Source: Parelaphostrongylus tenuis (taxonomy: Eukaryota > Nematoda > Chromadorea > Rhabditida > Metastrongylidae). From it: a stretch of 64,000 nucleotides of DNA. Positions 1 to 10,455 of the stretch are shown here, one piece after another. The stretch covers positions 62,001 through 126,000 of the forward strand of contig JAHQIW010005207.1 in the NCBI GenBank assembly GCA_019055375.1. Reading direction: 5' to 3'. The position numbers and the translations under genes are program-made. Each line of letters begins with the position of its first letter. The first letter of the stretch is position 1. The notes beneath the pieces are model-generated. The model was not told where the DNA came from and searched no databases. It saw only the letters and a program-made list of their open reading frames with translations.

Positions 1-840
1 ACATGGGTTAAAAATCACGATAATTTGATCTAATGGAAGAAATATGGAAGGTCTAGAATTTTCATCTATATCACTTGACATTAAATATTGTGTGGATACC
101 GGCATTCCCCTTATCGATTCATTTTCTCAAATCCATAAAGTCCAGTACGCGGAATGTACTGGGATTTACTTACAGACTCTGCAACTTATGATGATCTGTT
201 GTTCAAATAGTTTTTAGAGCGATAAAACTTCCGCTAATCCATCTAAAGTATGTTCGTGAATTCAATAAGCAACTACCACAACTACGTGTTCTCACAAAAG
301 CAGCTGTTAGAGCCGGTGTTCTTTTTTACGGACAATTCGGCAATTACTTCTACTCTGTTTTGTGAAAGAAAACTAACTTAGCACTAAAAGTTCACTCAAT
401 GAATCAAATTTGTTGGAATAATGAGACTTTCCGTCTAGCCCATACAAGCCAAATATGAATGAGTGATCATGCTCTAGCAGTGCTCTCAGATTTCGAGGAA
501 GGATAAAACTGGCCGACATTCAACCACATTCGTTAAGAGGACAAAGTACTCAAGTTGTGGTTGATTCACCTACGAAAATCTTGTGGATGAGAGATGCGAG
601 ACGACGAACTAAATAAGAAGAAAGTGATCAGAACAACACCAAAGACGTGTCATTTGAAAACGGCTCCCTCGATCAACTTTTTGACCTTCGGATGGCATTT
701 GAATGATAGACGTGGAAAAGAATTTGTCATACAACTTTACAACAAAGAAAGGAAAAGAAGGGGAATTAATAACAGGAAGTGAATGTAAACAAGTAGTCAT
801 GCCTTATCTGGTTATGTGTTCTTCCAGTGATACGTCCCCT
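1..840. other. Intergenic sequence, nothing recognised
   Basis: No exon with paired splice sites, repeat head or transposon motif is visible. The two overlapping short open frames near 600-800 run antisense to each other and look like chance. Confidence 0.4.
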
Positions 841-842
841 CT

Positions 843-1270
843 CTCATGCATACATACATGCTACATACGTGCATGCATGCATACATACATACATACATAC
901 ATACATACATACATACATACATACATACATACATACATACATTACATACTTACATACATACATAGATGCATACATACACATACATACATACATACATAAG
1001 TGCACACATACATACATGCATCTATACATACATACATACATACATACATAAGTGCATACATACATACATCTATACATACATACATACATATATACTATAT
1101 ACACATAAATGCGTGCACACGTACATACATGCATAGATGCATGCATACACACATACATGCATACGTACATACATACGTGCACGCATGCATACGTGCATAT
1201 ATATATATACAAACATACATGCATACATATGCACATACATACACACGTGCATACATACATTTAACGTGCT
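843..1270. repeat. CATA/TACA tetranucleotide microsatellite
   Basis: About 430 bases of near-continuous CATA repeats with interspersed GCAT and ACGT variants. Reading frames through it give Tyr-Ile-His-Thr or Met-Tyr-Val-Cys periodic peptides on both strands; these are products of the repeat, not genes. Confidence 0.97.
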
Positions 1271-1704
1271 TACATAAACACACCAGTACACGGAAACGTC
1301 TGGCTTTCCACCGAGTGAAGTGTGATTCTAAAACCAGTTCTTCTGGTTGATTTCCTAGTAGATGATTTCAAACAGCCGCACCTCAACGTGACGTAATTTT
1401 ACTAGCTCTTGTTTCACTGCTTTAATCCTGCGTAGTTCAATTTAATCTACTGATCAACTATCAGTCTATTAGCTGTAGAATGAATACTGTCTTAGAAACA
1501 TCCGTTTTGGTCAGGTAACGTTGTTGAACTGGACGAGTGAGTATATTTTGATCTGGAGGCAATTTTTGTCGTTTCTAAGAGAAACACTGTAGAATTTCTA
1601 TTTTCAGAAAGTAGACAATGATATCTTAGATCATTTCTTTTCCAGTTTCCACGTACGTTCCTGCCAGTGTTGCCTGCTGACATATATTTTCACTATAGAT
1701 AGTC

Positions 1705-4700
1705 ATGGTATTGCGATTCACGACGATTTCTGCCCTTCTTTTTGCATATTCTTATGAGAGAAGTCATAGGCAGTGCATGTGTGAATCCTATGGAAAATGT
1801 GAGCGAGAATTCAATGCATCGACGAGCTTCAAGAAATGCATGGAAGTATGCAAGGTGGGGAAAGAAATTTAGTTCAAGCTCTCCAATTCCACTTAATAAC
1901 TTGTCTAATCTTCAATCATAAAGTAACAATGAGATGTGTATACAGCATTCAGAAATGCTCTCCATCGTCAAGTGACTATTGGTTCAATTACGAGCCACGG
2001 TCAAACTGCGTAACGTACTTCCATAATCACTTTATTGGTGACAAACTAGTATTGAAGGACTATGCATCTACATTGTTCTGAAAAAGCAATTTCAAAATGT
2101 TTTTGTATCATGCTGCATTATTTACCGCATAAATGAATCTTTTTCTTAAATAATTCCTATTTTTCTTCCCTGAGCCAAACACGAGGTGTTGCATTTTTTC
2201 TTGATTTATCAGCTGTTAATGTTCAATTAGTTCGTCTAATAATTCTAACTAGAATTGAAATATCCTATAAACCCTTCAACTATTTGTTTTTAATGTAATC
2301 TAAACAGGAATAAAGCTAAAAGTAATCGAATGAAAATGGAATTGATAATAATATTACCACTGTGACATCTATATTCAATTAGGCCTTTTCCGTTAGACGG
2401 CGACTGACAAGAACTTTTCATACGAATGTTAGTAATCATTCCAAAGCCTAAACCTCTGGCCAGCGCTATACGTGGCCGCTTTCAATGCACCCTTTTATAA
2501 CGTTGCCAAATTCAATCTAAAATTGCGTTTTACATTGGCTGCGCTATTTAACTATTACTTCGCTAGAAGCACTAAAAGCACATGAACGTGTGCAGAAAAT
2601 CTCCCAGTATTAGAGTCAGACGTGTGATCTAAAGTTTTTTTTCAAAGCGGAAAAGCAATTCCTAATTGATCAACAAAAATTGCACCTTCTATAACACTCA
2701 CCGAAGGGCGAGTCGATCGACAGCCGTGTTAAAATCGCCGCAACTGGCCTAGCCTCGTGCCTCACCTGGTACAATAACCAAAATACCCGTGCTCGCCTAT
2801 GTAAATTTGATCTTATTTTTCTACTACATTGCAGAGAAGCGGTCTCTCCAGGAAACAAGCACAGCGCTCAAATCTTTAAATCTTAAGCTATTAAATGATT
2901 ATTGATAGTCTACAGATAAAGCTCTGTTCTCTGGGAAAAATGCGTGTGTGAAACGCAAATGTTTTCCTTTCGTTGAATCGTTATAATGAAGACTTTGTGG
3001 AAAACGGCCATGCACCACGCTAGACAGAGATTTGAGCTTTGGAATGATTACTAACACTCTCATAAAAATTTTTGCCTAGCGAATGGGGTAGAATATTCAT
3101 TTGTTGCCGTAGAAAGGAAAAGTACCTTAACCTTTGATTGTTATTATTCAAAATTGATGGTACTTTTAATGCATTTCGCACTGTTATGATGTTTTCTATA
3201 TGCCTAAGAGAATTGAGTGTTGAGCAAAAACACGACCTCGGGCGGGAATCGAACCCACATTTCATCCTATCCGGGGACGCGTGCCCTACCACTACACTAC
3301 TGAGGCACATTTGACCGGCCACTCATTCTTCAACATCTCAAAGTTAGCTATCAGCCACCAATCTTTGACAGGTTTGGTCGGGTATGCGATTTCGCTTTAT
3401 AAACCCAGTTGAGCTGACAGCTATTCTAATTACTAATACTCGAAATTGACAGCATTTTTAATGTATTTCGCACTGTTATAATGCTTTCTATATTCTTAAG
3501 AGAATTGAGTGATGAACAAAAACACGTTACCTCAGGCGGGAATCAAACCCACGTTTCATCCTATCCGGGGACGCGTGCTCTACCACTACATCACTAAGGC
3601 ACATTTGCCCGACCATTCATTCTTCAACATCATTTAACATCTTGTTATTATTCATATAAAATTTTCAATTTAGTTCATTACTAGTTCCTTGATCAGTAAT
3701 TTTTTACAATGTTGTTCAATAAATTTGAATTGTCCGGATGAAGTTGTTTTAGTTCCTTTCATATTTTATACCTTCATTTTGATTTTCCCTTTTTCTTATT
3801 TATTCATTAGCCTTTGTTTAGCTTACTTTTATTGCATTTTCTTTCCTTTTACTAATTGACTAGTTGAAAATTTTGAATGATTAGAGCGAAGTGTGGTTAT
3901 TACAAATCCGCCATTGAGGCAATCGATTTACGTGTTTTTACAACAAATAGAAAGTGAATTATACTGCTTCAAAAAACAACACGGTTTTATATTGATTGGT
4001 GTTGCGAATCAATCAGTATGTTTCGGGTGTGCTGACATAATACATCCACGAGTCAAAGTTGTAGATCAAGACAAAATCAAGGAGCGATGATGTGATAAAG
4101 TTTCCCTTTTCTTTACAGGAGATAATCGCCGACGGTGTGCCACATGATTATGCGATTTGCCTGCTCAAGTTCGACGACATATTCACAAAAATTATACAAT
4201 GCCAATCAGATGCTGTTGGAACTGGGTCAGCATGCATTTTTATATATTTACTTGTTTGCTTATTCATTATTTTTTTGAGTTTTCTCATAACTTTCAACTT
4301 TAGGTGTACGGGTAATGAGGGCAACGTAGTTCATAGTCGTAATTTTTCTGCGTTTGAAGAGATGTTCCAAAACGATTTAGAGGAAATAGTTGAGGAAGTC
4401 GGTAGGTCATTCCAATGATATTTACCTACCTGGATAATTAGACTGTCCGCCTTCACGAATTGTGCGGACCCTAGCACATCTTCCATTCGTCTCGTCTTCT
4501 CGCGATAGTCGTCCATGGCGATGGTGGCGAGCATGGCCACTGGCGCGAGTTTCATACCGTGATTTGTAAAATATCGGCAGGTACGGATACAGCTGATGTG
4601 AACATAGGTATGAATACAGCTGATTAATTCCTGTAACGAACACATCTGCCCAACGTGTAGGTGGTCGTCCTCGGGGACTGGTGATGAATACATTCCAGTG

Positions 4701-7700
4701 ATGAATATAAAAAATGATAAATGCACTAACTATGAGTTTGTTCAAAAGGGCAAACATTATCATCTCTTTCAGTACGGCCTCTTTCGAAAATAGTTCCAAT
4801 AACGCACTCAAGGAAAGAAAACGCGCTGATTTTAGTATTCAAACAGTATTCCAAGAAATGTGAAATGTGTATAATATTGTTGAGCAGGCAGAACTGTAAT
4901 CTCAGAGGAAAATCGAATCCGCATTTCACCATTTCCATGGGCGCATGATGGAAATCAAATCTAAAATGTTGCCAACACCAGCAATTGATGTGCATCTGGA
5001 GAGAAAAAAAATACTACAATTCGAGGAATTACGATTAAAAGATGACTGAGAGTTTTCTTAGTGGCTTATATATTTAATGTATATCTTTTACGGAGTCAGT
5101 GCTCCATATCTTCCTTAACCATTCAATTCACCAAATCACCGAAATCGGTACTTTTCCGTTATCTCAATCCATTTATCATTCCTTTAGGAATAAGTATTTC
5201 CGTTTTTTTTTACCGAGTTTTCTCAATTCGATAGTTCAAATCCCGAGGATTTTAATACTGCCCTCACTTAAGAAAACCTTGGTTCATTTTGATTATGAGG
5301 GACAAATGAAAACTCGAAGTCATTCGCTGGAGTGGAATTATTCATAGGAGTGCTAGTGACCATTCGAAAACTGAGATTTGAGGCTACAGCCCCACGTCGC
5401 AGGTTTCTCGAAAAAACCATTTCATAACGCTGCGATGTCCACACAAGAATATGTCTCAGACGCGCATATTTCTCGCCGGACAGAGCGTTTTCTTTGAGCT
5501 ATTAGTAATCATTCGGTAGCGTAATCAAATTTGACTCCAACGCTGTTCTTATATCACAAAAAAACTTCCTCTCTGAAACGCAGCTGATAAAATGTGTTGG
5601 ATTTCCAGCTGCGATCAATGGCCTCATCGGCCAACTCACGAGCGGCTGGCTGGAACCCAGTCTGATGACGCGATGATCGGATTTTTCAGGCACATAAATG
5701 TAGAGAGTATCGCATCAGCAGTTCACATAATCTCCTCACGCACTAGTACGTGAATTGGCTAAAGATGGCACTGATTGCAGATGGGCACTCAACTAGTTTT
5801 GCCTTTTGCGTTTCAGAAAAACGGTCCTTTCAAGAAATAAGCACAGTGCTGAAATCAAATTCGATTACGCTATCAAATGACTTCTAAAAGTCCAAAGAAA
5901 AGGCTATATCTGAAGAGAAACATGCGCGTCTGAATTCATGAAATTTCCTCCTGCAGCAACGTCAAAAAAGTCTTTTTCGGAACCAGGCGACGTGGGTCTG
6001 TAGCCTCAAGTCTTGACTTTCGGATGGTCACTAAAACTCCTATGAAGAGTTTCTCTCTAGCGAATAAGGCCGGTTTTTTACTCGTCCCTCATAATCAGAA
6101 GAAACTAAGATCTTCTCAGTGCGTTTTTGAAAACAATTTTAGTCTAGCTGTAGTAGTAGAAATGAAATTGAGATTCAAGATCAGCGTGCTGTGGCGCACT
6201 CATTTTGGTCAATTATTTGAATTTTTTTCTTATTTCGTCGAGATAGTAAAGTTTTTTTGTATAATACTGCAGAAGGGATTTTCTTAGTCGTTGTGTATAT
6301 AAGCTCAGACTTTTCGTTTTCTTCTAATATTACCGCATAAGCCCTTTACTAAGCTCAAGCCTAAGTAGCTTAGGTCTGTGCGCTAAGAAGAACATGAGCA
6401 TGCAGAGTAAATCGTGAAGTTTCACAGTTATAAGCTTTTATTTAAACATTTTTCCTGCAAAAAGTTTCAAATTCAATAGCAAATATAGCACGCCACATGT
6501 GATTTTTGCTGCGTAATCGATTCACATCCATTTACGCATTTTAGCCGATAAGAAATGGGTGCCGAGTGTGGAACTGACTTTTTTCGCTGCTACGGCACAA
6601 TAAAAAAAGCGTCCTCATCAAATAAACACAGTATTAGGGATATATGAGATGTAAGCTATCAAATGATTCTTTAAAAATTAGAGGAAACTCTGTCCAGCGA
6701 AAAACGCATCGAAACGAGTCGAAACGCGTCGAAAGTCGCCGAGTGTCGAAGTCAATTTTATTTTTGCTCATTTCTAGCGTTCTAAAAAGGCCTTTTCAGA
6801 AAACAAACACAGTAGTAGAATGTTCGCGATTAATCGAATCTACCAATTAGTCACTAAATGATGTCCAAAAAAGAAGAAAAAAATGCCTTATCACTAAAGT
6901 GTTAGAAAATGGACTGATAACGGAAAAGGATCTCAAAATCACCATCGGTCTGTAAAAACTTTAGTAGCAGCTCAGCAATTTTAATTTATAGCTGGATTAT
7001 CCACGATTGCGACAGGGATCTTGAACCACCCTGAAATGGCTTCTACTAGGAAAAAGCTTGGAGTAAAAATGACACTTGATGAACATGGTGCATGTCAATA
7101 AAGAATTAAGACGCGTTTTTGAGGCGCAGGCAGACCAGTGCACCACCTATCAGTATACAAGCAATCGGTAAATAACTATCACCGTATGAGTAAACTATTA
7201 TTACCCCCAAACTGTTGTGGACGCTATTCATATGTCTATAGGAAGATATCTATCTCTCAGAGATTTAATGAACATGGGCTTATTCTTAAGGTTGACTACT
7301 TGTAGTCACTTTATGAAAACACAAGTGTTTTTGCTATCGATGCTCAGAGCTACTGCATCGAAATGCCAAATGAAATGTATGGAAATTCGAGTAGTGACTT
7401 CAGATCCTCTGAGAAAATCAGCAAAATAACTCGATTTGAAAACCTCGATTTGAAATTCTATAAATTCAGGCGTAGCTTTTGAGAACGTAACAGAAGCAGC
7501 CCAGAAAATGAATCGTTGTTTACTTGGCTGTTTCTATCCAGCGCAGAACGCTTGCACAAGAAAGCTCAAGTGAGTCTTTTTTATTGTTATCTTCATTGCT
7601 GAGAATCTCGAATATTTCTCCATTCTTATACTCAAAACCTAAATCTAGTACTTTAATATTTTCAAATGCATAAAGCGTAGAAAGATAAAGATTTTGTAGT

Positions 7701-7968
7701 TGATCAATCACCCAGGAACGCGTCATGTTCGTAAGTGACTTCTTGTCTCGTAGAAGGCATTGAGCTCAAACTTTCTCTATAGAACTTCAAACGATCTATC
7801 AAGTCAGCGTTTTATCTCTTCAGACTAGTCTAATATCAACTTGCCAGCACCATATGGTTGGTGAGTTTCATTCGTTCTGGGCGCAGTTATTTACTACACA
7901 TAAGAAAATTTGTTGGCTTGTGTTTCGATTCGATTTCAGTGTGCTCTGCTGCCCTTTCTCAATACTAA
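1705..7968 (+). CDS. Small secreted cysteine-rich nematode protein, six exons (CPG4-like?)
   Basis: Assembled from exons 1705-1854, 4119-4225, 4304-4401, 7470-7569, 7829-7860 and 7940-7968. All joints have GT/AG borders (acceptors such as TTTCTTTACAG and TTTCAACTTTAG) and agreeing phases, giving 171 residues ending in TAA. Exon 1 begins MVLRFTTISALLFAYS, a short hydrophobic signal peptide, then CMCESYGKC and a C-M-E-V-C motif; later exons keep paired Cys (YAIC, IIQC, RCLLGC, NAC, STC). A good trans-splice acceptor (TTTTCACTATAG) lies 6 bases before the ATG. The Cys pattern recalls nematode secreted families such as chondroitin proteoglycan 4-like domains, but this is only an impression. Intron 1 holds a tandem SINE and intron 3 an RTE fragment. 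Exons 1-4 are well supported; the last two short exons are less certain. No frameshift is seen. Confidence 0.68.
2395..3130. repeat. Dispersed repeat copy (foldback/MITE-like family)
   Basis: Parts of this stretch recur diverged elsewhere: the motif with AAACAAGCACAGCGCT followed by a TATTAAATGATT-like segment also appears near 5830, 6610, 6790, 26180 and 57410, and the TGAGCTTTGGAATGAT segment near 3030 recurs at 36630. No coding capacity is visible. It lies within intron 1 of the Cys-rich gene. Confidence 0.45.
3140..3345 (-). repeat. tRNA-derived SINE, copy 1 of a tandem pair
   Basis: Read on the minus strand, 3235-3306 looks like a 72-base tRNA: an acceptor arm that pairs at about five of seven positions, an A box around TAGTGTAGTGGTAG and a B box GGTTCGATTCC inside a GTGGG/CCCGC T-stem. 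The anticodon arm does not fold normally, so this is a SINE head or tRNA pseudogene. Head plus body is repeated about 295 bases further on. Confidence 0.75.
3440..3635 (-). repeat. tRNA-derived SINE, copy 2 of a tandem pair
   Basis: Second, more diverged copy of the unit at 3140-3345, with tRNA-like head at 3529-3600 (minus). The B box has lost one base match (TTTGATT instead of TTCGATT). The shared body includes the segments around ATTTCGCACTGTTAT and AGAGAATTGAGTG. Confidence 0.72.
4422..4720 (-). mobile_element. RTE-type reverse transcriptase, 3' fragment
   Basis: The minus strand encodes SPRGRPPTRWADVF, the signature near the C-terminus of RTE-clade retrotransposon proteins, followed in shifted frames by the MDDYREKTRRMEDVLG-type tail. 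Only the last ~100 codons are present and the frame is broken. It starts about 20 bases beyond the donor of exon 3 of the Cys-rich gene, antisense to it. Confidence 0.82.
5190..6150. repeat. Foldback repeat with ~200-base inverted arms
   Basis: The segment at 5260-5400 (GATTATGAGGGACAAATGAA ... GAGGCTACAGCCCCACGTCGC) returns inverted at 5975-6110 (GCGACGTGGGTCTGTAGCCTC ... CTCATAATCAGAAG). A second copy pair of the same arms lies at 57020-57080 and 57720-57850. No protein is encoded; probably a non-autonomous DNA element. Confidence 0.6.
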
Positions 7969-8459
7969 TCAAACTTTACCACATCTAAAAATTCACACTT
8001 TTCAAAAACCTTTTGATATTCAGCAGTTCTTTGGAACAATTTTTGAGAGACGTTAGTTGGTGTGATCTAGGTCCATTGTCATTTACACTTTCTCTATGAT
8101 ATAGATTGAAGCGGTACAGTACTTCTTTACCGGCAAGAGTTTCTTTACTTTTGTCCGAAATAATTGATTTCGAATGAAAATAAGAAGAATGGACATTATC
8201 ACCTGGAGTTCAAGTCACACTGAGCTGGTAATTGTGATCTTTCTTGAGATGCACCCTCTTCATGCCAAACGAGCTACTTCTCATGGACACTTTAGCTAAA
8301 TGTGCACGCCATAACCAAATCTCTACAAGGATTATGATGGATATAGCAACATGCATGAGTGAGTTTTGTTCTCATGCACATGACACGTTTCATCATTGTG
8401 CATTATCAACAGAAAAAAAACGGAACACGTTGCAGCTTCACACTTGATTTCAAAAATAT

Positions 8460-8860
8460 TTTATGCATAAGGCAGGTGTCGCAGTGGTAGTGATCTCGAT
8501 CACCACCAAACATGGTATCTATTTCATCCCGTCCTGAGCTCACCGAGTTTGTTGTCCTTCCAAAATTGAAAAATTAGTCCCTGGCTTGTTTGCTGAAAAT
8601 CCACTTTGCGCAATCCAAGTGGAAACGCGCTAGCTCGGTCTGCTCAGGATTCCAATGAAATTCGAGTCAAACAGCATTACGGCAATCATGATAAAGGGAT
8701 ACTTCATAAATTGTAGTCGAACCCACACTCAAAAGTTCGAAGACTCTTATGGATGATGAATGCGGGAAAACGAATTGCATGCAAAAAGTGTTGGGATCCG
8801 CATAGTAGATGTGAAACACTCGCCTATAAATCTTAACTTAGTGAGGAAACCTAGCTTCAG
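8460..8860 (+). repeat. tRNA-related SINE, family 2
   Basis: The head GTGTCGCAGTGGTAG resembles an A box, and the body carries the TTCGAAGACTCTTATGGATG segment and a GTGTTGGGATCCGCA-like end. The same order is found in two copies at 50790-51030 and 51050-51375. Confidence 0.55.
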
Positions 8861-8994
8861 ATGCGACGTCACTTGGATATGATGACTCATCTTCGCTTCC
8901 CACAGCATAAATAACACCTCCCACGGAAAGTCTCCTTCGACCTAACAGTGCAGAAACGTCAAACACCTTACTTCTCATGTGATAATCCATGTGA

Positions 8995-9225
8995 CCATTA
9001 ATTTTGGTCTACCAGCCGAAATCCATCGACTGAACAGTGGTGATGGACCAGTGTTATTGTACAGTATTGCCATCACCACATACGCCTCCCTCCTTGCTTC
9101 AATGCAGGGCTTAATGTGGAGCGGGGGTCACTGACGAGGAGACCGAAACCTCCGAAACACCGGTGTATGACCCTGGCGTACCAACCTCGTTTAGGCTGAA
9201 AACACTCTTTTTTTGGAATTAATTT
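8995..9225 (+). mobile_element. Hammerhead-ribozyme element (family 1), single unit
   Basis: A single family-1 unit running from the GGTCTACCAGCCGAAA segment through the hammerhead to AACCTCGTTTAGGCTGAAAA and a T-run. Direct repeats TCCATGTGA flank it at 8986-8994 and 9226-9234. It encodes no protein. The size (231 bp) is close to the single unit inserted at 37436-37657. Confidence 0.75.
9125..9173 (+). ncRNA. Hammerhead ribozyme motif, intact core
   Basis: Stem I GGGTCA pairs with TGACCC; core CTGACGA; stem II GGAG/CTCC; GAAA; palindromic stem III CACCGGTG; then TA with predicted cleavage after the A. All conserved hammerhead positions (C3 U4 G5 A6 G8 A9 G12 A13 A14) are present. The short palindromic stem III suggests activity as a dimer. 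Confidence 0.88.
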
Positions 9226-9840
9226 TCCATGTGATAGTCTGAGTACTATACTGTAGGTGAATAAAGGAACTGCGACGACACTCATGAACTTGGATGCACG
9301 GCGATCTTGTCGTAAGCTCATCATCTATGTTCTCATCGGCCGCCAACTAACGTGTAATGACGCTGACACGTTTTAGCCAGCTCGCTTTTCTGTAAACTAT
9401 TCAAACGCTGCGATCACGTCAGTTATCGGACACCACTACAATTACGAAGGTCTCGCCGGAATCATCCGTTACTTTTTTCTTTTCTCTTCTTCTTTTATCT
9501 CTCTCAAGTTAGTTTCTTCTTAACTGAGCGTCTAAATGAAAATGATGAAATCTTTCAGTACACAGATAATCTTTCCTATAAGATGATCATTTGCTGTACT
9601 CAATAACCATAAGCACTCAACATCCGTAATGAGTCATGTAAACCATTAGAAAAGGGAGTCATCATTGATATAACTCACGGCAATGTTCCAAGTGATCTCG
9701 AACAGACAAACATAAATTCGAGGAAAACGTGGAAGACGTAAGGTGGATTTGCACTCACAAACTTAGCGAACCCAATCCCCTTGACAACTCATTAGTGATA
9801 GCAACCGATACGCTTGAAACATGGCTGAGAGAAAGTAGGA

Positions 9841-10160
9841 GTGAGCAGCATCGGTGGTGCAGTGCATATCACACGTGCCTCCGCGAAGAATAATCGCGTT
9901 TTAATCCAGTCCACACGAGATACCAAATTTTGTGCCCGTCTCAATATCCTTTTGATTCTGCTTTACATTGTACCCGGCCAAGAGAAGAAAAAGAACAAGC
10001 AGAAAGTAGAAATAAAATTCTTATAGTAAATGAAAACCACCTGGTTCGATACCGAACAGTTCCATCCGTTACGATGACGCTATTGAACAGATCATCGAAG
10101 ATTGCACGATGCAATGCATACAGTACTCTCCTTAGCAAACACGTGGCACATCATTTGCAA
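9841..10160 (+). repeat. Possible tRNA-like SINE fragment
   Basis: The segment GCAGCATCGGTGGTGCAGTG resembles the A-box region of the SINE at 59440. The rest is too diverged to place. Overlapping short open frames on both strands here are not credible genes. Confidence 0.3.
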
Positions 10161-10455
10161 TGAGAAGAAGTCGTCGATTAAAATAAAGTCACAGCAAATA
10201 GCTCTTTTTTAAGGCCTTTTTTTTCAGAAATGGTCATGAGAGACACCAACGAATAAGATTAGAAAACCGGAGTTAAGATCGATGAAGGAGTTTCGAATTT
10301 GAGACTAAGATATCAACCATTGTCTTCACGAGCAGATTTTTGCTTACCTTTATCAGCACTAAAATCGGGGACTTTTGTTCAATATCTCTTATTTTTATTC
10401 GAACTTTATCCTAAGTATTATAATAACAACGAATAAACAAATTGTGGCTGACAAA

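Noticed and set aside
703..1350. Several open frames on both strands over 840-1270
   Set aside because: They are read-through of the CATA microsatellite; the peptides are periodic.
3235..3306. A functional tRNA gene
   Set aside because: The anticodon arm does not fold and the unit is tandemly repeated with a SINE-like body.
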